64,000 nt of DNA from Caballeronia sp. SEWSISQ10-4 2 (GCF_030464885.1 NZ_JALPRJ010000033.1:1-64000); one strand, 5' to 3'. Numbered from the stretch's first letter, positions 25,468 through 34,204 are shown. Made by a program: numbers and translations. Notes: generated from the sequence alone by a model not told the origin.

Positions 25468-25938
25468 TTATTGTGCAATGCGTTTGAAACTGGCGTAGTA
25501 ATCGTCGGTGTAGTAGCAGTCGCCGGTCTGCCTGCGCGGTCCACCACATACGATGCGGCGCTGCCCGCGATCCGCCGAGCCAGGCGTGCGAACTGTGTAT
25601 GCGTGGTAATAGCCGCGCGGATGCTGCGGCAGCAATACCGCGCTGTTGCGGAACAAGACACCGTCCTCGCCAAAAGGGAAAGGGCCGCCCGCTTTGATCA
25701 GACGCAGTGTTTCGGCTGCTTCCCCCGGCAACTGCGCCTTAGTGACGGCGGCCGGCACGCTGCGCCCCTGCGCGCCCGATGCGGCGGGTGTGTCGCTCGC
25801 GGCCTGCCCAAGCTGAACCGGCGCCTGACTCGCGGATGCGCCCGATTCCTGAGTAGCGTTTCGCGATCCGTCCTTGCCGCATCCGCCGAGGATAGCGCTC
25901 AAGGCGAGGATGCAGGAGAAAGCCCACGCTCGCTTCAC
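25468..25938 (-). CDS. Lipoprotein of the RNase Sa/T1 (guanyl-specific ribonuclease N1) fold with lost catalytic residues
   Basis: 156 residues from GTG 25938. A lipobox (LGGC20) follows a hydrophobic signal, then a Ser/Ala-rich linker to ~66, then a full RNase Sa-like domain: LPGEAAETLRLI, GGPFPFGEDGVLF, GYYHAYTVRTPG, RGQRRIVCGG, CYYTDDYYASFKRI. In RNase Sa the base is Glu54 (YHEYT) and the acid is His85 (GDHYA). Here they are A113 (codon GCA) and Y147 (TAC), and the NRE Arg is Ser (RNSAVL); the Arg pair RR127-128 remains. The fold is kept but catalysis should be gone. The protein is predicted to be membrane-anchored facing the periplasm. Confidence 0.8.
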   Translation of the reverse strand: MKRAWAFSCILALSAILGGCGKDGSRNATQESGASASQAPVQLGQAASDTPAASGAQGRSVPAAVTKAQLPGEAAETLRLIKAGGPFPFGEDGVLFRNSAVLLPQHPRGYYHAYTVRTPGSADRGQRRIVCGGPRRQTGDCYYTDDYYASFKRIAQ

Positions 25939-26470
25939 GATACGGTTGTCTCCTGGTTGACTAGCATTCGACGATCACGGACGATTTAAGGGTATCGCTA
26001 ACGGCAGAGCGAATCAATGTTCGGCGGACATAGAAATTTTTTACTCGACAACCAGGCCGATGCGCGGTTCTAGGCGTTCGAGAAATAGGCGGATCAAGCA
26101 GATTGCGGTGAGAATCGTTTTATCGTCGATTGGTGCGAAAAACTTATGTGATGAAGCCTCGTAAGATGCATTGTGGTGCGCGACAATTGGGAAGTCCGCT
26201 CGTCGCATCATAGTTGTCGCGACGCCCGTCAAATCGATGGCTTACGCGTCGCAAAACTCGGCCGCGAATTGAAACCCGGTACGCTGCTGCCCGATGCACT
26301 TTTGAATGGCGGGTAACGTGCAAGCCAAGTCGGAAGCCCACTGTCAGCTATTGGCCGCGGGCAGCCTGTCAGCCAAATATTGAAATATTCTTGGGCACGT
26401 TGGACACCCAAGGCACAACCTTAGACCGCAAGCTTGTGCGATATCCGGGGCAGTGATCTGAGCGGTCCGC
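25939..26470 (+). other. Intergenic region, no gene recognised
   Basis: About 530 bp with no convincing coding frame. It contains an 18-bp sequence at 26392-26409 that is repeated at 27521-27538 (see repeat entries). Confidence 0.5.
26392..26409 (+). repeat. 18-bp direct repeat, left copy
   Basis: TGGGCACGTTGGACACCC, matching 16 of 18 positions of the copy at 27521-27538 in the same orientation. The two copies flank the nicotinamidase-like gene and may be ends of decayed insertion sequences (inference). Confidence 0.45.
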
Positions 26471-27220
26471 TCACGTCGACAAGATATCCTTTGACTGGAT
26501 CCGCTTTACGCCCACGCGATCCATGTTTTTTCGCGCAGCCGCAAGTGAGCCGTTGAGGTCAATCGGACGCGTTGCGTCTTCGATGACATAAGCTTCGAAC
26601 CCCGCCTTGCGGGCGTCCATGGCTGTCCATGCAACGCAGAAGTCAGTCGCCAGTCCGGTCACAAACACGGTGTCAATACGCCGCTGCTTCAGGTATCCCG
26701 AGAGGCCGGTTTCTGTCTTGTGATCGGCTTCCTCAAACGCGGAATAACTATCCATGTCCTTGTGAAAACCCTTGCGTATGATTACTTGTGCAGTCGGCAG
26801 CTTGAGGTCCTTGTCGAGCGCAGCGTCATCGGTGCCTTGCACGCAATGGTCCGGCCACAAGACCTGTGTGCCGTACGACAACTGCGTCGTCTCGAACGGC
26901 TTCTTACCGGGATGGGAACTGGCGAACGACGCGTGTCCCGCCGTGTGCCAGTCCTGCGTAATGACAATGTTCTCGAACTTGCTAGCCAACTCGTTGATGA
27001 GTGGGACGACCTCGGCGCCGCCTTTCACTGGCAACGTTCCGCCATCGATGAAGCAATTTTGCACGTCCACGACGATCAACGCAGATTTGCTGCCGGGCTT
27101 GATGTGTTTGCCTGATGCAGCCGACGCTGCCAAAGCGCTCAGGCTTCCAAGGCCAAAAAGATGGGCCAGACCGAGCGCGGCGGTCGACTTGATCAGTGTC
27201 CTGCGATGGTTTTCTCCCAC
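26471..27220 (-). CDS. Isochorismatase-fold nicotinamidase-like protein with Tat-type export signal
   Basis: 249 residues from GTG 27220, preferred over TTG 27250 because AAGGGG lies 7 nt upstream. Catalytic triad of the nicotinamidase family: Asp in VVDVQNCF, Lys in IIRKGFHKD, Cys in ATDFCVAWTA; metal ligands Asp and His in QDWHTAGH; the WPDHCVQGT motif is typical of PncA. Unlike cytosolic PncA it begins with a twin-arginine-like signal (NHRRTLIKSTAAL, hydrophobic stretch, cleavage near ALAASAAS). It should therefore convert nicotinamide to nicotinate, or act on a related amide, in the periplasm. Flanked by two 18-bp repeats. Confidence 0.85.
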   Translation of the reverse strand: MGENHRRTLIKSTAALGLAHLFGLGSLSALAASAASGKHIKPGSKSALIVVDVQNCFIDGGTLPVKGGAEVVPLINELASKFENIVITQDWHTAGHASFASSHPGKKPFETTQLSYGTQVLWPDHCVQGTDDAALDKDLKLPTAQVIIRKGFHKDMDSYSAFEEADHKTETGLSGYLKQRRIDTVFVTGLATDFCVAWTAMDARKAGFEAYVIEDATRPIDLNGSLAAARKNMDRVGVKRIQSKDILST

Positions 27221-27628
27221 GGCGAATCCCCTTTTCGATCGAAGCCACAATCATAGAGGCGCCAAATTTATTCCAGACTTCATCTTAATGCACCTGTCTC
27301 GCCGAAAGCCCCCGCATAAACAGTTGCACAAAGATTCGCTGAATAGTTTGATGTCCGGGAAATGCCCTTTGCGTCAGCACGGGATATGCGAAAGAACGCC
27401 ACTTTGTCGGCAATCTCAGGGGTGACGTTCGACGTCTCCACCAGGCCGCTCACTGCCGATTGGCCCCGTCAGCTTCATGCGTGGATGATCCCACTATCAC
27501 AGCAAGATGATGAATTTCCCCGGGCACGTCGGACACCCTGGACGCGGACTTATCTGACACGGGTTTCAGCCTGTCCAATGTAAATCGCCAAGTGGGTCTC
27601 CCCGCGCATTGGTTACCTGTCCGACGGA
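27221..27628 (+). other. Intergenic region, no gene recognised
   Basis: About 400 bp between two minus-strand genes. Short open frames only. Holds the right copy of the 18-bp repeat. Confidence 0.5.
27521..27538 (+). repeat. 18-bp direct repeat, right copy
   Basis: CGGGCACGTCGGACACCC, same orientation as 26392-26409, differing at two positions; ~1.1 kb apart with the nicotinamidase-like gene between. Confidence 0.45.
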
Positions 27629-28345
27629 TTAATCGTTGATTGGCGTAGCCGGTTCAAAGACATCCTCCGACACCCATTGCATGTCAATAATCGGCATAGG
27701 TACCGTTCGCCCGTTGATTTGTGCATCGGGCAACCGCAAGAGATATCGGGTCCGTGGGCCAGACTGTGTTGCGCCAATGGTCAGCTCGGACTTCACTTCG
27801 AGCCACCGGTCGTAGCCGAGCAGCCACGTAGTGGTGAGCTTCTTCAATTCGGCTCCATGAAGCAAGCTCGTAGGCGCAATGGTATAGACAGACATTGTGC
27901 CCTTGCCCCATGAAGACTCATGGGTGAGGACCGGGCCGTCCGAAAGAGACGTGTCGGTAATCGAGCACTCACGTTCCGGCGGCGGTTTGCAATAGTTTGT
28001 GAATCTCATCGACGCAATGTCGCCCATCGATATCGTGGCTCCGTCACCATCAAGCCAAGCCAAGCTACGCGATGTCCATCTGAATGTCGTGCTGCTTTCG
28101 AGCCTCATTGATGTATAAACGATAGGCAAATCTCCGGGGCGGCCCTGTACCCAGAACTCCAGCAGGACACCTTGCGCGGGGCTAAAGCGAAGGTGCCTTG
28201 GCCACGATGCATACTCGCGTAAAGCATCAGGCTGATCAGCGACGGTTATCCGATAGAAGGACTCTCGTACGGTGTGCCCACATCCGGAAATCAGAACGAC
28301 ACACAGTAGCGCCGCAGTCGTAAGGATTCCGCGAGTATTGCTCAT
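27629..28345 (-). CDS. Hypothetical lipoprotein
   Basis: 238 residues from ATG 28345. The start MSNTRGILTTAALLCVVLISGCGH is a lipoprotein signal with lipobox ISGC. The mature part is soluble and mixed (VLLEFWVQGRPGDLPIVY, TTTWLLGYDRWLEVKSEL); no family recognised. Its ATG overlaps the stop of the small reading frame at 28342-28557, suggesting translational coupling. Confidence 0.65.
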   Translation of the reverse strand: MSNTRGILTTAALLCVVLISGCGHTVRESFYRITVADQPDALREYASWPRHLRFSPAQGVLLEFWVQGRPGDLPIVYTSMRLESSTTFRWTSRSLAWLDGDGATISMGDIASMRFTNYCKPPPERECSITDTSLSDGPVLTHESSWGKGTMSVYTIAPTSLLHGAELKKLTTTWLLGYDRWLEVKSELTIGATQSGPRTRYLLRLPDAQINGRTVPMPIIDMQWVSEDVFEPATPIND

Positions 28346-28557
28346 CGCTTCTCTGCTCCGGGATTGCAGTGCCCCGGATTGTCGAGGATCCAGGCGAGGT
28401 TGTCGATCGTCCGAAAGTGGCCGACCTCCGTCCACCACAGCGGCCGCCTGACGAAGCAAATTCCACTTTGCACAGGCCGGTGAAAGACTATTTCGCATCG
28501 TCCAAACCTTAACTTGTATGCCTTACCGTCCAACTTTGCGCTGCGCCATGTACGCAA
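28342..28557 (-). CDS. Small hypothetical protein coupled to the lipoprotein gene
   Basis: Up to 71 residues from ATG 28557; the protein-like part is FGRCEIVFHRPVQSGICF, then RRPLWWTEVGHFRTI and NLAWILDNPGHCNPG. The upstream end overlaps the 3' end of the cytochrome c gene by 35 bp, so the true start may be a later TTG near 28533. The TGA stop overlaps the next ATG. Not a recognised family; it could instead be an eroded gene end. Confidence 0.4.
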   Translation of the reverse strand: MRTWRSAKLDGKAYKLRFGRCEIVFHRPVQSGICFVRRPLWWTEVGHFRTIDNLAWILDNPGHCNPGAEKR

Positions 28558-29359
28558 GATAGGCGACTATCAGATCGATCTCGCGATCGCTCAGTTGGTC
28601 CCGCGGGAAAGCGGGCATGGTCCGGCCGGGCCAGTCTCGAACCGATGCCGGATTGCGAATGTAGCGGCGCAATGCCGCGGGCTGGAAGTACTCGACTGGA
28701 TTCATCGGCACGTTGAGGTCGGGGCCGGTGTCCGCGCTGCCCGCGTGGTTGAGTCGATGACAGGCAAGACACTGAGTGATGAACAGGCTTTGGCCCGCGC
28801 GGATCGGATCGGTTGCCGGCAGCGCCGGATCGACGGCGAGCACCGGCCAACGCGCGGATGGAGATGCTTGCGTAGCAAGTTGCGCGATCTGGTAAGGCCA
28901 CTGCTCGCTGCGCACGGATGCCGCTTCCCTGCCAACCCAGACCAAGTAGAACGGTCCCGCGCTGACCGGCTTGCCCGGCAGCTTCGGCCATGGCTGCGCC
29001 GGGTCCTCGACCGCGAGCCATGCGACGGCTGTCGCAGGATCACGGTTGCGCACGAGGTCCATCGGCAGTTGCGCGGCGAAGCCGTCGGTCGCACGTGCCT
29101 CGAGCACGCTGTCCGCGGGTAACGCCGCACTGTCGAGCAGGTCGGCCAGCGGCACTGCGCGGTAGGTCGTCGACATACCGTAGGCGACATCTCGCGGAAC
29201 TTGAATCTCGGCAGCATCCGGACGCGCCAGCAACGCCCCTTGGCTAAACGACTGGGTCTTGCCGCCTATCGTAAGTTCGATCATGGGCTGCGCGGCCGCA
29301 CAATGCCCGATCACGCTAAGCGTCAGCAGCAATACCGCAAACAACACGCGTTTCGACAT
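28523..29359 (-). CDS. Exported cytochrome c protein with an N-terminal oxidoreductase-like domain
   Basis: 278 residues from ATG 29359 (GGAGGACAA directly upstream). Signal peptide LFAVLLLTLSVIGHCAAAQP, then ~130 residues (IELTIGGKTQSFSQGALL, YRAVPLADLLDSAALP, AWLAVEDPAQPWPKLPG) that resemble the small molybdopterin-oxidoreductase/YedY-like fold without an obvious catalytic Cys. A class I cytochrome c domain follows: heme site CLACH, distal Met in RTMPAFP, then LIVAYLAYMA. It is likely a periplasmic electron-transfer protein. A divergent promoter region of ~600 bp separates it from the chr operon. Confidence 0.75.
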   Translation of the reverse strand: MSKRVLFAVLLLTLSVIGHCAAAQPMIELTIGGKTQSFSQGALLARPDAAEIQVPRDVAYGMSTTYRAVPLADLLDSAALPADSVLEARATDGFAAQLPMDLVRNRDPATAVAWLAVEDPAQPWPKLPGKPVSAGPFYLVWVGREAASVRSEQWPYQIAQLATQASPSARWPVLAVDPALPATDPIRAGQSLFITQCLACHRLNHAGSADTGPDLNVPMNPVEYFQPAALRRYIRNPASVRDWPGRTMPAFPRDQLSDREIDLIVAYLAYMAQRKVGR

Positions 29360-29976
29360 TTGTCCTCCGTGCATGGTTGTTGCCGGCGACGGCGGCGGCA
29401 ACTTCGCCGAAGCCGCCGGGAAAGACAAGCCGCCGATTCATTCGACACCGATGAGCGGATTATGTCAGCGGTACCGAATCGTCGGTAGCGCGCATGCTGT
29501 CTATGCGAGCCGATGGGCGCATGGAGCTGTGAGATGCGAATCCCGTCACGGGCCCATCTTCTTTCCCGCCTCGCATGACGTCACAGCAACCACAATCGCT
29601 TCACGTTCGCGCGCCGCACCGGACCCACGAGGGTCAGTCGGACTCTGTATGTGGAGGACTGCTACTCGATCTTGGACGCACATTCGTGCCAGATGGTGCC
29701 TGCAAACCGGGTACCCCTTTCATCACGACCTCTCGCACGCGAAAGCCGCGCGGAAGGCAGCGCTGCAGTTCCCCAATTTGCTGACTACGTTCCAACGGCA
29801 TGCCGAGCATGCACGACATGGCCCAACAAGTTCGAGCCGGTTCCCCTGACAGTTATGTATCGTCGAAGCCAACTCGTGCGCGAGCGGACAACAGCGGGAT
29901 GTCAGCCAGAGGCGTCCCTCAGCGCTTCAATTCGCCGACGCGCAATCCGGTCGCGGCCGAAGTTAAAAAATAAATT
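29360..29976 (+). other. Intergenic region between cytochrome c and chr genes
   Basis: About 600 bp. Open frames are short and overlapping on both strands with no motifs I can name. It must hold the promoter of the cytochrome gene; the chr control region begins at 29977. Confidence 0.5.
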
Positions 29977-30010
29977 GTAAAGTACGCTACAAACGCGTAG
30001 TTTACTTTAC
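29977..30010. promoter_or_regulatory. Inverted repeat abutting the chrB start codon (probable ChrB operator)
   Basis: The arm GTAAAGTACGCTAC (29977-29990) and the complement of 29997-30010, GTAAAGTAAACTAC, match at 12 of 14 positions around a 6-bp centre. The right arm ends one base before the chrB ATG at 30011. A repressor bound here would block transcription or initiation of chrBA. ChrB proteins regulate their own operons in response to chromate. Confidence 0.65.
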
Positions 30011-30991
30011 ATGAATACCTTAACCACCTGGGCCGTACTGGTCCTGACTTTTCCGACCGAGAACGCCACCGCGCGCATGCGGGCGTGGCGGGCGCTTAAA
30101 GCAAAGGGGTGCGCCGTCCTGCGCGACGGCATCTACCTGTTGCCGCACACCGCGGAGCGCGAGGACATACTGCGCGAACTCGCTTGCAGCATCGACGAAG
30201 CCGGCGGCACCGCGCATCTGCTGCGCGCGCAAAGCCTCGACGCGTCGCAGGAAGCGGACTTTCGCGCACTGTTCGATCGCAATGGCGACTACGCGACCTT
30301 TGTCGCATCACTGGGCACTGCACGGAAAACGCTGGGAGGACTGCCGCCGGCTGAGGTCACCCGCCTGTTGCGCCGCCTGCGCAAGGACTATGACGCGATC
30401 CGGACGATCGACTACTTCCCGGGCGCTGAGTCGACCGACGCCGAAGTCGCCTGGGAAGACTTTCTGGCGCTCGCAGATACGGTCCTGTCGCCGGGTGAGC
30501 CGCATGCGGCCGAGCGGGCCATCCGGCCGCTGCGGCGCGACGACTATCAGGCTCGCACGTGGGCAACGCGGCAACGGCTATGGGTCGATCGCGTCGCGAG
30601 CGCATGGCTGATCCGTCGCTTCATCGACCCGACGGCACGGTTTCTCTGGCTGGCTTCACCGGAGGCCTGCCCACCGGATGCGATCGGCTTTGACTTCGAC
30701 GGCGCGGTCTTTACGCACGTGGCCGAGCGCGTGACGTTTGAGGTGCTGGTCGTGAGCTTCGGCCTCGACGACGACGCGGCACTTCTTCGGCTCGGTGAAA
30801 TGGTGCACGCGCTCGATGTCGGGGGCGCACCGGTGCCCGAGGCAATCGGCTTCGAAGCGGTGATGGCCGGCGCGCGTCAACGCGCGCTGGACGATGATCA
30901 ACTGCTCGACGAGATGGGTCGCGTGCTGGATTCAATCTACGCGCACTTTAGGGCGAGCACCAAAAACGGCGACGCGGGGAGCCGTTCATGA
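30011..30991 (+). CDS. chrB: ChrB, chromate-responsive regulator
   Basis: 326 residues with both ChrB domains: N-terminal (LVLTFPTENATARMRAWRAL, AVLRDGIYLLP) and C-terminal (RQRLWVDRVASAWLIRRFIDP, AIGFDFDGAVFTH, ALDVGGAPVPEA). ChrB senses chromate/sulfate and controls chromate resistance. No Shine-Dalgarno sequence precedes the ATG; the operator-like repeat runs right up to it, so the mRNA may be leaderless. Its end overlaps the chrA start (ATGA). Confidence 0.92.
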   Translation: MNTLTTWAVLVLTFPTENATARMRAWRALKAKGCAVLRDGIYLLPHTAEREDILRELACSIDEAGGTAHLLRAQSLDASQEADFRALFDRNGDYATFVASLGTARKTLGGLPPAEVTRLLRRLRKDYDAIRTIDYFPGAESTDAEVAWEDFLALADTVLSPGEPHAAERAIRPLRRDDYQARTWATRQRLWVDRVASAWLIRRFIDPTARFLWLASPEACPPDAIGFDFDGAVFTHVAERVTFEVLVVSFGLDDDAALLRLGEMVHALDVGGAPVPEAIGFEAVMAGARQRALDDDQLLDEMGRVLDSIYAHFRASTKNGDAGSRS

Positions 30992-32160
30992 ACTCCACGA
31001 TCGCGGCCGCACCGGGCTATACCCTCGGCCAGTTGGTCCTTTACATGCTGCGGCTCGGGACCTTCGGTTTTGGCGGCCCGGTGGCGCTGGTCGGCTACAT
31101 GCACCGCGACCTCGTTGAGCGCCGGGGCTGGATCAGCGAACAGGACTACAAGGAGGGGTTGGCGCTGGCTCAAATGATGCCGGGTCCTCTTGCCGCACAA
31201 CTCGGCATTTACCTCGGCTACGTCCATTACCGCGTCATCGGTGCAACGCTGGCCGGTATCGCCTTCGTGCTGCCTTCGTTCCTGATGGTCGTGGCGCTCG
31301 GCTGGGCCTACGCACAGTTTGGCGGCCTCCCCTGGATGCAGGCGGTCTTCTACGGCGTGGGTGCCGCGGTGGTCGGAATCATCGCAATGAGCGCGTACAA
31401 GCTGACCAGGAAGACCGTCGGCACAGACAGAGTTCTGTGGGCAATATTCCTGACGCTCGCGGTTGTGACCGTGGTCACCCAGTCCGAGATCGCATGGCTG
31501 TTTATCGTGGGTGGCCTGCTCAACTGGTTCTGGCGCGCCCCACCGAAATGGCTCGGCAGGGGCGGGCTGAATGCGCTTGCCGTGACGCAGGCGCCCGGCA
31601 TGAGCGGTGTCCTCAGTGGTCTTGACCTGCCGCTGCTCGGCCAGGTCGGCCTTTTCTTCGCCAAGGCCGGCGCGTTCGTGTTCGGCTCGGGACTCGCGAT
31701 CGTGCCGTTCCTCTACGGTGGCGTCGTGACCGAACATCACTGGCTCAACGACAAGCAGTTCGTCGACGCGGTCGCCGTCGCGATGATCACGCCCGGACCG
31801 GTTGTGATCACGGTCGGCTTCATCGGTTACCTGGTCGCAGGATTCTCGGGTGCCTGCGTCGCCGCGCTCGGGACTTTCCTGCCCTGCTATCTGTTCACGG
31901 TGCTGCCGGCGCCGTACTTCAAGAAATACGGCAAGTTACCTGCCGTCAAGGCGTTCGTTGACGGCATCACGGCCGCTGCCGTGGGCGCCATCACGGGATC
32001 GGTGATCGTCATCGCGCGGCGCTCCATCGTCGACTGGCCGACGGTCGTGCTTGCGCTTGTGACGGTTGTGCTGCTCTGGCGTTTCAAGAAGCTGCAGGAG
32101 CCGGTGATTGTCGTTGCGGCTGCCCTGTTTGGTCTTGCTGTCTATCCGCTCATCCATTAG
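30988..32160 (+). CDS. chrA: ChrA chromate efflux transporter
   Basis: 390 residues, inner membrane. Two homologous CHR halves are evident: N-terminal FGFGGPVALVGYMHRDLVER with AQMMPGPLAAQLGIYLGY, and C-terminal FGSGLAIVPFLYGGVVTEHH with AMITPGPVVITVGFIGY. This long-chain two-domain type exports chromate from the cytoplasm. Translation is coupled to chrB by a 4-bp overlap. Confidence 0.94.
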   Translation: MNSTIAAAPGYTLGQLVLYMLRLGTFGFGGPVALVGYMHRDLVERRGWISEQDYKEGLALAQMMPGPLAAQLGIYLGYVHYRVIGATLAGIAFVLPSFLMVVALGWAYAQFGGLPWMQAVFYGVGAAVVGIIAMSAYKLTRKTVGTDRVLWAIFLTLAVVTVVTQSEIAWLFIVGGLLNWFWRAPPKWLGRGGLNALAVTQAPGMSGVLSGLDLPLLGQVGLFFAKAGAFVFGSGLAIVPFLYGGVVTEHHWLNDKQFVDAVAVAMITPGPVVITVGFIGYLVAGFSGACVAALGTFLPCYLFTVLPAPYFKKYGKLPAVKAFVDGITAAAVGAITGSVIVIARRSIVDWPTVVLALVTVVLLWRFKKLQEPVIVVAAALFGLAVYPLIH

Positions 32161-32211
32161 CACGCCATCCGACGGCACGCGCGTGCGCGCATTTCTACGA
32201 GGATCGCAATC

Positions 32212-32946
32212 ATGGCAACACGTCGTACCTTCCTGCAAGACACCGCTGCGCTCGGCGCGGGAATCATGCTGACCCAGGCACAAACGGTACGTGCAGCAGA
32301 AGAGCCCGCTTACACCGACAAGCTCACAGACGCGGACGGAAAGTATGCCGCTGGACCGCTGCCATTCGCCTATGACGCGCTTGAACCCGTTATCGATGCG
32401 CGCACCGTCGAACTGCACTACAACTTTCACCACAAGCCCGCTGTCGTTGCCGCGAACAAGGCTGAAGGCGGCCTGGCGAAAGCGCGGGACTCAAACGATT
32501 TCGCGCTGGTGAAGTTCTACGAGAAAGAACTCGCGTTCCAACTGTCCAGCCACATCCTGCACACCGTTTACTGGACCAGCGTGTCGGGCAAAGGCGGTCA
32601 ACCGACGGGCGAGCTGGCAAAAGCGATCGACAGGAATTTCGGCTCCTATGCAAAGTTCAAGGCGCAACTGGTTGCCGCGACGATTGCTGTAGAAGCATCC
32701 GGCTGGGGTGTCGTTGGCTACCATCCTGCAGCGGGCAAGCTCATGATCCTGCAGTGCGAGAACCATCAGAAGCTGACCGCTTGGGGCATTCAACCCATCC
32801 TCGTCCTCGACGTGTTCGAGCACGCGTACTACCTGAAGTATCAGAACCGGCGCAATGATTACGTCAATCAGCTGTTTAGCCTCATCAACTGGGACAACGC
32901 GACCCTCAGAATGCAGGCGGCATCGCCCGCGCGGAGACTGTCATGA
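32212..32946 (+). CDS. Tat-exported Fe/Mn superoxide dismutase of the chr operon (ChrC-like)
   Basis: 244 residues; AGGA precedes the ATG. A twin-arginine signal (TRRTFLQDTAALGAGIML) leads to a complete Fe/Mn-SOD: first ligand His in VELHYNFHH, second in FQLSSHILH, C-terminal ligands in VLDVFEHAYYLKYQNRRNDY. In chr operons this gene is usually called chrC and removes superoxide made during chromate reduction; export to the periplasm is inferred from the signal. A separate cytosolic-type sodB is at 38552. Confidence 0.87.
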   Translation: MATRRTFLQDTAALGAGIMLTQAQTVRAAEEPAYTDKLTDADGKYAAGPLPFAYDALEPVIDARTVELHYNFHHKPAVVAANKAEGGLAKARDSNDFALVKFYEKELAFQLSSHILHTVYWTSVSGKGGQPTGELAKAIDRNFGSYAKFKAQLVAATIAVEASGWGVVGYHPAAGKLMILQCENHQKLTAWGIQPILVLDVFEHAYYLKYQNRRNDYVNQLFSLINWDNATLRMQAASPARRLS

Positions 32947-32980
32947 CATGGATGACGCGCGAGCGCCCTGAACCCGACTG

Positions 32981-33103
32981 ACTAGCTATGAAGGAACGAC
33001 TCGCTATGCCGTCGCGCTGGGTTCCGGCAGCCAGAAGCAGGAGTTACTGATTGACGAAGGCGCAAGGGTGATCGCCACTGACGCTGGCGAAGACGACGAT
33101 TGA
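32981..33103 (+). pseudogene. Possible coding remnant between the SOD and beta-propeller genes
   Basis: An open stretch of 40 codons (protein-like TRYAVALGSGSQKQELLIDE, ending TDAGEDDD) has an in-frame stop just upstream and no start codon. It looks like the tail of a lost gene, but it is short and unrecognised. Confidence 0.25.
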
Positions 33104-33160
33104 GCGAGCGCCACCCGCGGCTCATTGCTGCGCGGTGAACACACTGATGAAACTCGCATC

Positions 33161-34204
33161 ATGAATGCACTTTGGACTCGGCCTGCTGCTCGTTGGCTAC
33201 TTTCTGTCGCGTGCGCTATCGCTGCCGCGCTGGGGGGTGTGGTGTTCTCCGCGTCAGGTGCGAGCGACGGTCTTGAATTGAGCGGCCTGTCGTTGAAACA
33301 GCTCGCCGACGTTCCGCTCGGCGGACGGCCGACCCGACTCGACTACGCAAGCCTTGACCCGGACCACCACCTGTTATTCATTGCCCATCTGGGCGACGGC
33401 GAGGTGGTCGCGTTTGACACGCGCGCAGCGCGCGTGATCGCCCGGATTCCGGAGGTGGCCTCAGTGCATGGCGTGTTAGCGATTCCCGCAATGTCACGCG
33501 TGTATGCGTCGGCCACCGGTTCAAATGAGATCGTCGCGATCGACGAAACCACGCTAAAAATTACCGCGCGCATGCCGGGCGGCAGCTACCCGGACGGCAT
33601 GGCCTACGCGCCCGATGCGCATAAACTCTATGTCTCCGACGAAACAGGCGAGACTGAGACGGTGATCGACATTCGCTCGAACACGCAGATTGCGACGATC
33701 CCGCTTGGTGGTGAAGTCGGCAATACCCAGTACGATCCGGTTTCCCGCCACATCTTTGTGAACGTGCAATCCCGGCAGCAACTGGTCGAAATCGACCCGG
33801 CCAACGACCGGATCGTTGCGCGCATCAATCTGCCCGGCGCGCGGGGCAATCACGGACTGCTGATCGAACCGCAGCAACGGCTTGCTTTCATCGCGTGTGA
33901 AGGCAATGACAAGCTGCTGGTGCTCGACATGCGCACGATGCGCGTCACGTCGTCCTTCGAGGTCGGTCAGGATCCGGACGTCCTGGCCTTCGACCCGCAA
34001 CTGCATCTGCTCTACGTCGCTGGCGAAGCCGGGATCGTCTCACTGTTCAAAGCCGACGCGGGCAACGTCTCGAAGATCGGCGACGGCCGCATCGGCCCCA
34101 ACGCGCACGTCGTCGCGGTGGATAACTCGACGCATCGTGCCTACTTCCCGCTCAAAAATGTTAAGGGACAGGCGACGTTGCGCATCATGGCGCCTCAAGG
34201 CTGA
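33161..34204 (+). CDS. Exported YncE/YVTN-type beta-propeller protein
   Basis: 347 residues from ATG 33161 (an upstream in-frame start would add 12 residues). A signal peptide (WLLSVACAIAAALGGVVF) is followed by seven-bladed propeller repeats such as GEVVAFDTRAARVIARI, NEIVAIDETTLKITARMPGG, HKLYVSDETGETETVID and QQLVEIDPANDRIVARINLP. Such proteins bind ligands or DNA; the substrate here is unknown. It follows the chr operon in the same direction and may be part of the resistance module. Confidence 0.75.
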   Translation: MNALWTRPAARWLLSVACAIAAALGGVVFSASGASDGLELSGLSLKQLADVPLGGRPTRLDYASLDPDHHLLFIAHLGDGEVVAFDTRAARVIARIPEVASVHGVLAIPAMSRVYASATGSNEIVAIDETTLKITARMPGGSYPDGMAYAPDAHKLYVSDETGETETVIDIRSNTQIATIPLGGEVGNTQYDPVSRHIFVNVQSRQQLVEIDPANDRIVARINLPGARGNHGLLIEPQQRLAFIACEGNDKLLVLDMRTMRVTSSFEVGQDPDVLAFDPQLHLLYVAGEAGIVSLFKADAGNVSKIGDGRIGPNAHVVAVDNSTHRAYFPLKNVKGQATLRIMAPQG

